A DNA stretch of 39,245 nt from Fragilaria crotonensis. Lineage: Eukaryota; Bacillariophyta; Fragilariophyceae; Fragilariales; Fragilariaceae. The stretch spans positions 1 through 39,245 of the forward strand of contig JAKSYS010000599.1 of the NCBI GenBank assembly GCA_022925895.1, written 5' to 3'. Both the position numbers and the translations under genes were made by a program. The notes beneath the pieces are model-generated. The model had not been told where the DNA came from. It did not search any database and worked only from the letters and a program-made list of their open reading frames with translations. Below are positions 9,088 through 20,300 of this stretch, one piece after another; within the stretch, counting starts at the first letter, position 1; every line of letters begins with the position of its first letter.

Positions 9088-10713
9088 ATGTCAATTGCCG
9101 CAGGAAGCAACAACAAGAAGTTCCTTGGAGGCGCTGGGGTTCAGAAGGAGCTGCAGGGCTTTGCAGCCTTTGTAGCATATCAAGAATGTCACTACAGAGG
9201 ACTGTCAGCCACGAAAGGGACGCTGGAGACAAGCATTGGCCAGCAGTTTTTTGGAGTCGAGGGCGACGATGATTCTATAGGTTTGTCTGAACAGTTGGTT
9301 AAAGGCATTGGAGTGTTTGGCGGACTCTACACACTCGAAGACCAAGAACCTTCTGCTGTTGTGACTGATGCAAACGCATTCAAAAACCAAAGTTGTGATT
9401 CAGAAGTGTTGATGGTCAAGCCCGAGCTCCACTGCTTTGGTCATCATGTGAAAATTGGAGTTGGCATTTCTAACGGAATCACCTTGCCTCTCATCTTGCA
9501 GCGTGGTTTGAATACCAAGGAAAGAGTTGCCACGAGGACACTTCTATTCAGAGCACAGGATTATATGAAGAATTGCAAGAAGGCCTTGTCGATTGCAATG
9601 TCTCCCGAAAGTCCGTACAAGGATTACACCAAGAGTGGAAACCTGCCATCTGGGATGGTACACGATGACTATCTTAAATACATTCGTTTGAAAATGTATG
9701 ACATTCTTGTCAACAGTGCTGTTGGCGACATCACTTGTATTGATGATGATGACAATGATGCCGTTCCTGTTACTGCTAACGGAAGCAGCACAAAGAGCGG
9801 CACTCCTGACAACTCGCGCATCATGCCCGAGACCTGGTTTTTTCCTGGGTTTTTTGTCTTTGCCACTATTGGACCGATTGTCGCAGAGGAATCCATGATT
9901 CCATACCGATCTGAACTACTGATGACGTCATCTCCTACTTTACCTGCAGATGAAAAGACGATTGCAGGTCGCAGTTTTGAGCGAAAGAATGTAGCGGCTG
10001 GTCGTCACTAGGGAAAGGCAGCAAAGGATGAATTTGTATCCGTCAGAAGACAAACACGCCCTGCGCTTGCAGGGACGGTGAAGGTCAAGACTGAACCAAA
10101 TTCAGTCTCTTCAACTCTGACAGGCACTCCAAGCAACGGCAATGAAGTTACAATGCACCATCGGCTCGTAGCTGCTGGAATAGCACAGTCAAAGCTCATT
10201 GCGGATCGTCAACAACAGGATAGATTCAACGATCGTAAGGAAAGATTCAATGATCGTAAGGTTGCCTATCGGAAAAATATAATTGCAGGTAAGGAGAGGC
10301 TGATTGAAGAGAAGAGATTCCAGGTGAATGCGAGTGATTCCAGCAACCAAAGCCATGCCACCTATTTGAATGACTTGCAAATCTTGATTCAAGAACTGGC
10401 CATTGCATACGATGAGCTTCACAAGCTTGAGTTGTTGCTCATTGAAGAGCAAGAGTTGCGGGACGCAAGTGTATTCCAGGCTGCAGCAGGAAATCAAGTA
10501 GGAATGACCACAAACGCGACAACTGTAGCGATTGATCTGACGCTACAGAGTGTGTTTGATCAATCAACTGCCAGCAGCAGCGAAGGTGCTGAAGATAAAT
10601 CAGAACGAAAGAAGCGTCGAGTGATGTCCACTACAAGCACTGCACAAGTCACAGTGTCTGACAAGAACAAAAGCCAGAACGACAGTGACGGTCAACACTG
10701 GAGTGCTGAATAG
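9088..10713 (+). CDS. Harbinger accessory (second) ORF, unrecognised protein with one in-frame TAG
   Basis: ATG 9088 opens a frame of 307 codons ending at TAG 10009-10011. The same frame then continues open for 233 codons to TAG 10711-10713. The first part has no domain I recognise and includes Lys/Tyr-rich segments and an acidic stretch CIDDDDNDAV. The second part is strongly charged and probably coiled-coil (tandem RFNDRKERFNDRK, then ERLIEEKRFQ and ELHKLELLLIEEQELRD) with a basic KSERKKRRV nuclear-localisation-like stretch. By position it stands in for the Myb/SANT-like partner that brings Harbinger transposase to DNA and the nucleus, but I see no SANT tryptophans. The internal TAG is most simply a nonsense mutation. 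Confidence 0.75.
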
Positions 10714-10889
10714 TGACGACAACAACAAGTACTATAAGCAAGCAAATGAAATGAAAGCCAGAACCACAAGGACGGCCACGTCGTTGACAAGTAGTGTCGA
10801 CAAGAACCAGTACTACAAGTAAATGAAACGGTCTGTATTGTTGTCGCTTGACTAAGTTTTGATACTAGTATTGTAGAGTATTCATTTAT
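10714..10889. other. Tail-to-tail spacer between the two Harbinger genes
   Basis: It contains two related blocks, GACGACAACAACAAGTACTA and GTCGACAAGAACCAGTACTA. Nothing else was recognised. Confidence 0.4.
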
Positions 10890-12669
10890 CTATAACATCT
10901 GAATCGAGTGCAGGGCTTTACATCGTCCTAATCGACGAGGCCACTCTACCTCATTCTGTCTGAATGCTATCTCAAAGTGCACGACAAGTCTCCTTCTGAA
11001 ATCGTCAAGGCTTAAATCCCGAACCTTTATTGCACGATGCCCAGCATCATTGACCTCCTCATCCATTTCAGAGGAGGCAATACCTGCAGAAGGTGGATAC
11101 AACACTTCCGCCTCCGTATGCTGAGAAATACTAGACCTTGTTGTTGTATCTTCATTTATGTCCTGGACTGCCGCAATTCCATTCTCGCGAGCAGCCACGG
11201 GATTTGCGAGACGCTTAAGGGCCGTAGGAATATCATCGCCAGCTATTTCATCATCATCAACCAACATTGTTGTTGCATAATCACTTGGAACACCATTGTT
11301 CCATTCCGTATGGAGACCGTCGACGTTGAGCAACAAGTTATGCAAGGCGCAACAGGTGTGGAAGACCTTATCGGGCATGCTGGTACCATGTAGACGAATG
11401 CCTGATTTCAGAATTCGCCAACGCCCTTTCAGGATCCCAAAGGTACACTCAACGTCCTTGCGTAGTGATTCGAGCCATGCCGAGAATCGGATCTCAGATC
11501 GGCTGTTGCTCGTTTTAATAGGAGGTACTGTTGTTGATCGGCTGAGGTAGCCGTTGTCAACCAATAGCCAACCACCTTGATACTTTTTCTTCACGACAGT
11601 TCCTGCTGCATCCAAGGAGTACAAATGGAAAACAAGATCATCCAGAATCTTACCCTGATGTAGCTGTTCCATGAATGGATCAAATAGCTGAAGCGTTTTG
11701 TCGTTCCATCGAGCAGGATGATAGCTGAAGCGTTTTGTCGTTCCATCGAGCAGGATGGCCTGAAGTTGTCGACAAGATTTGTCGACGATGGTTGACTGTG
11801 ATGTTGTAGGCTCGAGCTGTATGCGAGCTCTTAAACCCGAGATGGGCCTGTCTATTGCGATTGCTAACACGCTCAAGAAGCACATGGGTTGCATCAGTGC
11901 TTCCAACAGCACCAGGAAATCCCGCCATTTCGTATTCCTTGACGTGTGTTCGAGCTTCACCATACGTAGTAGGGGAGGTGACCCATCGTTCATACAACAC
12001 AGTACTACCATAGTCCAAGAACTGATGAAGAAAAACACGAATCACCTCTTCACTGATGCATGTGGCTTCTTGCAAATCATCAAGCGTCCATGATCGGCCC
12101 AAGTACCGAAGCGCTGACAAGATCAATATAGATATGGGCGATGATAGAAACCCAATCATGTCTCTCGTTCCAGTATGCCATCTCGAAAATTGAGGACAGA
12201 CTTCAAGCTCAGAGTTCAATGTAAGGAAAGAGGCATAAGGTCAACGGAAACGTCGTCTGAACAAGGCTTGAAACCGGGGATTCTCGACTTGTGGATGCAT
12301 GACGTAAATATGGTACCACATTGTCCTTCGCGGATTTACGGAGAAATCCTGCTGCTGCTGCCCTGGCAGGGAAGGGAATCCTTGCCGAACGGTACGAGCT
12401 GTTGGAAAGAAGGTGGTCTTCTTTGGTCGTCGAGTCTTCCTTTTGACTAATGGACTGAGTGCTTTATTCCTTGTCGTCGCGGGAACAGATCCTGTGTTGA
12501 GTAGCGCCAACGATGATGACCACAGTACCAGATTGAGTATCCTGTTGGCCTCGTCTGTTCCATCATCATCATCATCATAACAGGCAACAGGAGTGACAAT
12601 GCCAGCACCACTCATGTGTCCATGACGGAAAGCATGATAGGAAAGAGGTGGGCCAGCATTGATCGTCAT
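10890..12669 (-). pseudogene. PIF/Harbinger DDE transposase, disrupted
   Basis: Minus-strand coding from ATG 12669 (an upstream GTG-initiated extension is less likely) to the stop at 10890. The N-terminal segment ends FRRRFR, a typical Harbinger motif, followed by in-frame TGA 12243-12241. The same frame resumes and contains the first catalytic Asp in GSTDATHV (11893-11895). A 37-bp tandem duplication (11684-11757) then shifts the frame. The other frame carries the second Asp in LLVDNGYL (11556-11558) and the catalytic Glu in VECTFGILKGRWRIL (11448-11450), then a C-terminal acidic/Ser region. D, D and E are all present with normal spacing, so this was recently a complete DDE_Tnp_4 enzyme that cuts and pastes the element. 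Confidence 0.92.
11684..11757. repeat. 37-bp exact tandem duplication inside the transposase
   Basis: The unit 11684-11720 (begins ATAGCTGAAGCG, ends GAGCAGGATG) is repeated exactly at 11721-11757. Because 37 is not a multiple of three it shifts the frame by one, exactly the offset between the two transposase frames. Confidence 0.97.
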
Positions 12670-12845
12670 GTCAATAGTAACAAAAGGGTTCAATAAATTG
12701 TAGCTATCTAGTAAAATCGCATATGTGGCACACACAATGTGAAGCCGAATGTGTGGTTCAAGAGCGCGGGATGTACGAATCCAACCAAATCAAGTGCAGA
12801 ATACAGCACTTCACTTGTTCTAATAAATTTCCGTTGCTAAAAGCA

Positions 12846-12945
12846 TAGCCGACGAGAATGTATTTCATTTCCGTCGGGATAGCAACATTCCAGGCGTCCG
12901 ACGAGAATTTTTTCAAATCCGTCGGAGATTTTCGTCTGGTAAGGG
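12846..12945. repeat. Harbinger subterminal inverted motifs
   Basis: CCGACGAGAAT...CCGTCGG occurs twice just inside the right end (about 12849-12878 and 12898-12931), each as an inverted CCGACG/CGTCGG pair. Related CTCGTC and GACGAGAA blocks occur in the terminal repeats. They may be transposase-binding sites. Confidence 0.5.
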
Positions 12946-13025
12946 TCCACTTTCGACGATAACGGAAACGAAAGTCGATTTTTGTTCCCGTTTCCGTTAA
13001 AATTCTCGTCTGATAAGGAATAGCC
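12920..13025 (-). repeat. Harbinger right terminal inverted repeat
   Basis: Read on the minus strand it begins GGCTATTCCTTATCAGAC, then ACGGAAACGGGAACA and GTGGACCCTTACCAGACG, paralleling the left end. Confidence 0.85.
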
Positions 13026-13028
13026 TTA

Positions 13029-13169
13029 TAGATGAATCATGCAGTAGTCAGTGTTGTACTAGACACTTACCTACTGGGGGCGTACCCCGTAACGGTTACG
13101 TCCTGGTTCTTAACCCGAACCTTACGCCGACCTGCGCGTCGCTAGGTTCCGTTAACCCGAACCATATCA
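13029..13169 (+). repeat. 5' LTR of Copia element, second part
   Basis: It resumes at TAGATGAATCATGCAG directly after the duplicated TTA (13026-13028), corresponds to the end of the 3' LTR (24156-24296), and ends CCATATCA. It contains two copies of TAACCCGAACC. The two parts total about 902 bp, against 890 bp in the 3' LTR. Confidence 0.93.
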
Positions 13170-13444
13170 TTGTTGCTCGCCAGACCTCTGTCCTGGCCCA
13201 TATCCTGGACGGTCGCCGGGTTCCCTTCCCGGAAACTCCGACCCGTTTCAATTTAAATCTGGTGCCTAGCACCAATTTAAATTGCTCTAACCCTTGTTCT
13301 TTTTCATTCCAGCCCTCCCTCAATACCAGCAGTACATGTCCCTACTGCTGGGAGAAAGAAATTCTCATTCCTTGCGCTCACTTTTTTTTGCAAAACTGTT
13401 CTCACACAACTAACACTTCATCCTCAACTTTTGCAACACTCACC
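13170..13444 (+). other. Copia 5' leader
   Basis: This is the sequence between the 5' LTR end and the first Kozak-like ATG (CACCATGG at 13445). It is Pyr-rich toward the 3' side. A near-duplicate AATTTAAATCTGGTGCC / AGCACCAATTTAAATTG pair at 13250-13282 forms an inverted repeat (AATTTAAAT...GGTGC / GCACC...ATTTAAATT), possibly a structured leader. Confidence 0.45.
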
Positions 13445-16400
13445 ATGGACAACCCAGCGCCCACCCGTTCGCCTCCAACCAAGGCTAACCCTCCCTCCGC
13501 CCATTGTGTCAAACCTACGAAGCACATGGCGAACTACGTCGCCGCCGACGGCGATTTTGCAGCTCCATTTGACCCATTCAAAAATGCTGTTCTCCCTTGC
13601 AACCTCTCTAACATCTATGTTGCAACTTCTAACCACTTGACTAACACTTATCCTACAGCTGGATCTAACCCCAACACGCCCAAGAAGAGCACCAACAAGG
13701 CTCCAGGCAATTTTCAGCGCACTCGCACGGCCCTGACTCCTGAGCAAGAGTCCGCCGAGATCTCGCGTTTCCTTGCACTCGTCGAGCAAGAACGCGCCCA
13801 AGACACCAAGACCAGGGTTACCTACGCCTGCAAACCCTCCAACAAAGCAGGATCTACCAAAATGGGTCGCTCCCATTCTATTTCCAACGCAAACGGCGCC
13901 ACCAACGACATCGAAGCCGCCGAACCCAAAAATGACAACGACGACGACGCGCGCAATACCACTCCTTCCACCTCCCTCCCGCGCCAAGAAGACTCCCCAC
14001 TCGCATCCTACGAAAGGCCTATCAAGAAACAACGTGTTAGATTCGATAATTCCATCACAATCATCAAGAACAAGGACAACAATGAAGTCGCGAAATGCGA
14101 CTCTTTCAAGATCCCGGCGTTTGACGCCGAAGACCTCTCCACCAACAAGAGGGGTACCATTCAAACCGTCTCCAAAAGGGCTTTCCAATGCACTTCTCCA
14201 ATCCGCAATCCGACGATTACTCGTAGAGAAATCGTCGAAACTGAGAAGCCCATCAAGTTATTCGACGAAAACGCACGTTTCACGACCGTGCTCCCCGAAG
14301 ACGCTCCCCTTAAAAAATTCCGACGACGCCATCCTTTCCGGCGACAAAAGCGCTTTCGAACAAGACCTCACTGACCTTAATCCGCCAGAAATTGGCGGAG
14401 AACGAGACGAAACAGTGACGGCAGCAATGGATGACAACCATTCGAAAAAACGCAAATTCATGTATGGCGCCGGCAACGAATATACACCCGCGACGCCAGA
14501 ACATGTGGTTTTTCCCCCTGGTACTGTTTTTACGACGGTCTCAACGACAGACGAACAGTTCTTCCACAAGTACTGCCCTTCTACGCCTGGGAACGAGACG
14601 CGCTTCTTCAAACACCGCATCAATGCGGTCATACACGGCGCCACAGTGTTCCTTCCTGGGACTCCGCCCAGCACAACCTCCGGCCGCACTCGCGGCATTT
14701 CAGTCACCAGTCTCCCCGACAAGAACACCCCCGTCCATGGTGACGCCATCAATGGCCCCGGTCACAACGACGGCATTGGTCCGATGTCCGAGCGCGATCC
14801 CGGAATCGAAAATGCCGTTAACCCCAACTTCAACGACGACATTTGCAAAAATGTCCTTGCTGTAGTTAACATGTCAGCCAATACCTCTATCTACTCGCCG
14901 CCTGCGCTGAGTAGTAGACGTAGTGTGCATTTGTACATGCCTGAACTCACACGTACGTCATGTCCTACTCACACTGCCCTCACAGACGGAATCCGAACAA
15001 AACCAATGGCAGAAATTTTCATCAAGACTCCTCCCCAGGACGAGAAATCGAAATTCCCTACGTCGAATTCCCCTCCCACTCCGCCCTACACAGACAAGAC
15101 TCCCGCGGACACCACCTACGCGTCCGTGGACATGCTGATGACTACTTTTCCAGCACAGCCACACGCAATGTCCGCCTTCCATCGCCCGGACACCAAGATC
15201 TACGGTGAGACAGACACGACGAACAAGAAAACTACCCGCTTTTTGTCAGTCACATATCACAATTTTTTTCTCACAAAACTGCAGCTCCTACAAACTGCAA
15301 CCCCTTTTACTTCCAACCCATCTCCGAAGACCCTCATATTTTTCATCCCATCGTCGACAGCGACGACTACGAGACATCATCTACCGCGTGCAACGCCTCA
15401 CGTCTCATTCAAGACCCTGAAGCTTTTAGGATTCCAACGCCCTTCAGCTTCGACAGACATCCATCTCCCTTCACGTTTGCATCCGAAACTTTCTCGCCTT
15501 TATTCTCCCACTTCACCGCCACCGACGGCGCCTACGACTGCCTTTCTACGACTACAGGCATCACCAACTTCGTCGAAGCCATGTCAAGTGATCACCCTAC
15601 GGATCCCTACCGACTTGACACTGCGTTTGTCCCCCTACCGACAGACAGCACATTGGACCCAATCCACCATGTGCCCTTCCTGCAGCACTCCTCTGAGCTT
15701 GACTCAAGGACTAACCCTCATGCTGCCCTTCTATATTACCCTGATGCAACTTTACAGGATAATGTTAATGGGCCGGTCACCATGCGCAATCTACCTGCAT
15801 GCGTTGACGTTAGCATCACCGCTGCATCCTTCTGCCTCCGATACATCCAATCGGACGCCGCGACCAAGAAATGTATCCGTGACCTCACTACGGACCACCT
15901 ACGTCATTTCTTCCGCGAACTTCACCCTGTCCTAACTGTGGATCATACAACTATTGCTGACAATGATGACAGCATTGAGTACATCCAATGTATGCAACAC
16001 ACTTTGAACAGGACAACCAACTTAGTCATGGACAATTTACCTGCTGAATTGCTCCAAACTAACTTCCCAGATGGCACCCTGCCTCTTATCTGAGTCTCCT
16101 GACTGATCATGAGCCAGACACCCCAGGCCATGAATGTGCCTTGCCATTCTCTATGCCTTCAAGACACTGCATCTTGTTCACTTTCTGACCTACCCTTCAA
16201 GTCAAGATTCCACTTTCAAGTTTATGCCACATGACCTCTCTGACATCATCCGGAATGTGCCATCCTTTGCGACAGCACTGAGTTTATTTCCCAACCAAAG
16301 TAATTTCAGAGACGTCCCTGCATTCATTCACACTTTCTTCCAAGACCAACAAGTTGCTTCCAACCCCTTCGACAAGCGACAAGACAGCCAACGCTCATCC

Positions 16401-17303
16401 TACAATGAGCATCCTACCAACTTTGGCTCTACTTCACTATTTGCCTTCACTTATTCTCCGCTTGTGAACGGCTTTGGTGACCCATCTCCCGAATCCCACC
16501 TAGAAGCTCTCTAGCTGCAAGGTCCCTCATCTCAGCTGCCCTCCAACACCATGCATCTCTCTCTACCAAGGTCACCAATGGTGATGACCCAGATTTGCAA
16601 CCTACCAACATCATTCTTGGAGCCCTACCCCAGCTGACATGATCTTCAACTACCATTGCTCTGCCTTCCCAATGGCTACTCTACCTACAACTGAGCAGCT
16701 CAATGGCAACACTACCTATGCAATGAACCCTGCTACCACCCTAGCAGTGAACTTTGTGATTTGTCAAGATATATCTCCAAATTACCTCCAAGAGATCGAC
16801 ATCCCGCTGGAAACCATCAATATCCTGGACAAGTCCCACTTCATCCCAATTTCTACCAACACCTACAACTACTCGATCGACTTTCTACCAGATCATGAGT
16901 ATCTACTCTTCCGTGTTGTCAAGACTCGATGTTATCGATCCCCAACGTGCTACCGCAGACCCCAGAACCATCCAATGTTCTCATCTTCCAAGGTACACAC
17001 TCAGAGAACCCATCCTACACCTCTGGATCTCAAGTTGAACTGCCTATTCCAAAGGAAGGAGCACACACCTTCCCTATCATCTATGATTCTGGCAATCTGC
17101 CCATCATTTTTGATCACAGAAATGGCAATGTTGAACCCTACACTTCAACCACAGTTCAAGCCCTTTTTCAGACTCAAGCTTGCATTCCTATGACTGCAAA
17201 CTATGAAGCAAATCAATGGGCATGTCCTAACAACCCCAGTCAACTTTGGCGCCAGTCAAATCCTGTCCACCATGTTGTTGATGATCCTCACACTGTTCCT
17301 TGA
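13445..17303 (+). pseudogene. Extra ~3.9-kb coding region upstream of Copia gag, unknown function
   Basis: It begins at ATG 13445 in good context (product MDNPAPTRSPPTKANPPS). Coding-like sequence runs on through several frames: to about 14315 (A6 run), then to about 15265 (T7 run), then to 16093, then in pieces to about 16640, 16925 and the stop at 17301-17303. The composition is Pro/Thr/Ser/Asn-rich with a basic KKQRVRFD patch early and a less biased segment around 15850-16080 (KKCIRDLTTDHLRHFFREL). I recognise no domain. Copia elements normally pass directly from leader to gag. It could be an N-terminal gag extension, an accessory gene, or captured host sequence. Break sites at homopolymers may be assembly errors. 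Confidence 0.6.
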
Positions 17304-20300
17304 TCTTGCTATCAGACTTATCCAAGTTATCACCACGAAACGTGGATCCGACAGTGTCTACCGCGCTTGGGCCTTGCCACATCTTCAAGACGCCCTCCAA
17401 AAGCCGGCTGATCAGATCAAACACAATCGCTTTTCATTTTTCTGGCAACAGCACAATCACCCAGAATACCCATACACAAACAAGACCCCAGAATTACTCC
17501 TTAATGTCATTCCTGGTGAGTCCAGTTCCTTGTGTTCTGACAATGAAAGCACAGCCAAATCTATTACTTGCAACTCACTTATCCCTCCTGGCCACAGACA
17601 CAATGATGTGAATGTAGCAACAGAGGATAATTGCAATGTAATTAGATATGATTTGGAAAAACAACAATGTCCTCTTGAACACAGTGCATTAGTTGTCCTA
17701 ACACGCAGATCATCGCTTCTACCGGAAAACAACCCGGGAATCGAACCTGCAACCCCCAACCCTGAAAATTCTGACAGTTCTACCGAAATTGACGAAACAG
17801 AACATGAAACGCCAGAAATCCCCAAAAACTCACCCATTCCTGACACTCCTGCTCCTTTTATTGACACTTCGCAACAAAATCCGACAGAAAATCCGTCAAA
17901 TCCCTTGCAGCGACTGTCACGTGCAGTCGGACAAATTTTAACACCAAAAACCCCCTTGTCCGACACAGCAGACCAAAACCAGCCTCCACCCGCTGAAATT
18001 GTTCCCAAAACACCAACGTCAAGACCAAACGCTCCGTTACCGACAAAACGCTCAGAAACTCACCCAACGTTCGCTTACCCGCCAAGACAAGAGACATTCT
18101 TCGACGACGACGACCAAGACGACAAACAAGAAGACGACAACGGACCGCCTCAGATTCCCTTAGGTTCCCCTGATGCCCTGACTTCATCAACAAGAACCGA
18201 CTTCACATATCCTCCGATTGAAGATCTCACAAGAACGCTCCTGAAATACGCCAAGACTGCAAACCTTCAAAAACTGAACTACCCAAGTGATCTTCTCCAA
18301 CGACGACGTCAGTTCAATGCCTTTATGGACAACCTTCAAATTGTTTGCAACATATCTCCATGGACACGCAATGTCTTTGACCTCTGGCCAAAGCAAATCA
18401 GCTACTCCCATCCATGCATTGGCACAGCACTCTACAACCTGATCTTCACCAACATCAGTGATCCTTGCCAGAAGCACATCATTGACTGCCCACCTGATGC
18501 CAGAACTGCCATTCTGACTCTAAGACGTCATTGTGCTCCACTCACCCAAGATCACATTGAACGCACGCGCGAATCCTTCTACTCGATCAAACAAGGTCAC
18601 CAAGAAGTTGCGACATCATACTTGAATCGCATTCGGACTCTCACGCGCGACTGCTATCATGCCGGTATCCCTAACACCGATGCCGACATTATCAAGCAAA
18701 CCATCCGTGGCGGCAGCAATCACCACTTTTATGCTGCTTCCTACCAACGTTTTGACGCCGACATCCGTCGAGCTGAGTTGAATGACGAAGAACTACCCAC
18801 TTTTGCGGAACTTGAGAGCCACTTGCTGAACATCGACGATTCACGTGGACTCACTCTCCCTTCCCAAAATCAACGCAATTACAACCAGCATGCAAACTCT
18901 GCACGTCAACCGTTTTCAACCCAATCCTTTCGCCCTCGCCAAGGCACAACACGCGTGTTCACACCACGCCAACAACAAGCCTTCAGTTCTATGATGCGAC
19001 CGTATACTGCTTCAAACAGCAGGCCACCGCATCGACCGAACACTCGCGGACCGAATCAAGCTCCTGCACCATCAAGACAAAACAACAATGATCGCAGAAG
19101 CACGCCACAACAATCTCGCCCTTTTCAACAACAGAATCGCGGCTCACGCCCTCCTCTCAGACCAATATCCTCAAACAATGGAAATCAACGGCGACCTCCA
19201 AACAACACACCAGCTGTGAGACGAAACCCTAACACATCCAATGCTGCAAATATTGTATGCAACAACTGTGGAAGACTTGGCCACTATGCTAACCGATGCA
19301 TAACCGCCAATCGCTCATCAACTAACCAGAACAACCGTGGAGGACCGCCGCCCAGAAATCCAAACAATGAAAATGCAGCACCCCGCAACCAGCGTGCTTA
19401 CTTCATTACTGACTCAACCTCACCCAAATCACATGTTTTTCACCATCAAGCATACATGGCCTCCTGTGATCTCCAGGACACCTTCAATGGCCCATCTGCA
19501 GTTACCTCATGGCCTGATGTCAATGCTCCTCAGATGGAAATCAACAGAGCATTGCTCAACAATGACTTTTTACCATCAGCACCAAACTCTCCACCCAACA
19601 CAGGCTCAACAGAACTCTTCCCTGAAGACCCCTTATCAACACATCAAAGATTTGGACCACCAAGTCTTGACAACTGGCTACCTGACAGTGGCGCCACATG
19701 TCATTATACACCCGTTTTCAGCGATCTTCGTGATGTTGAAGCCTGCCACATACCTGTTTCACTTGCTGATGGAACCACCAAGATCTCAACATTCAAAGGA
19801 ACCACTGACTGCTACTTCACCTCTGATGAAGGACAAAAGTCTATCCTTGGCCTAACTGATGTTTACTATATTGAAGGCCTCAGCCACCGCCTTCTTTCCC
19901 TGACAACCATCTCTGCAACCCAGAATTTCACAGTCATCATCCAGAACAGAGCCACTACAATCCAGTTCCCAAACAACTCAAAATACACATGGCCTCTGCT
20001 CCTGCATGAACTCCCAACACAGAATGCCTTTTCAACTATGGCACAACCTGTGGACACCACACCTGATGAAACTTCATTTTCTTCTGCCTTTGAACAACAT
20101 GTTCATCCCCCTACACAAGCTGATACCTCAAGACCAACAACTTCTTTGCCCCTTGAGACCATATCCCGTCGCCTTGCGCACCGTAATTTCCGCAATCTCA
20201 TGACCGGATCCCTGCATCACGCTTGGAATGATCATACACTCTCGCCTGCGATTGACAAAAACACTTGGCCAATTCGTATCTCGATCAGCCAAAAACACGC

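Larger units (their letters stand above)
8828..13025. mobile_element. PIF/Harbinger DNA transposon, 4.2 kb
   Basis: The ends are inverted copies (GGCCATTCCTTATCA... and ...TGATAAGGAATAGCC) flanked by direct TTA at 8825-8827 and 13026-13028. A three-base TWA duplication is the hallmark of PIF/Harbinger. It carries a DDE transposase on the minus strand (10890-12669) and a second ORF on the plus strand (9088-10713), tail to tail. This matches the two-gene layout of the superfamily, where the second protein is usually Myb/SANT-like. The uninterrupted 3' LTR serves as the empty site. Confidence 0.95.

Noticed and set aside
13424..14188. 254-codon minus-strand ORF
   Set aside because: Shadow of the plus-strand coding region starting at 13445; Val/Gly-rich as expected for the antisense of Asn/Pro/Thr codons.
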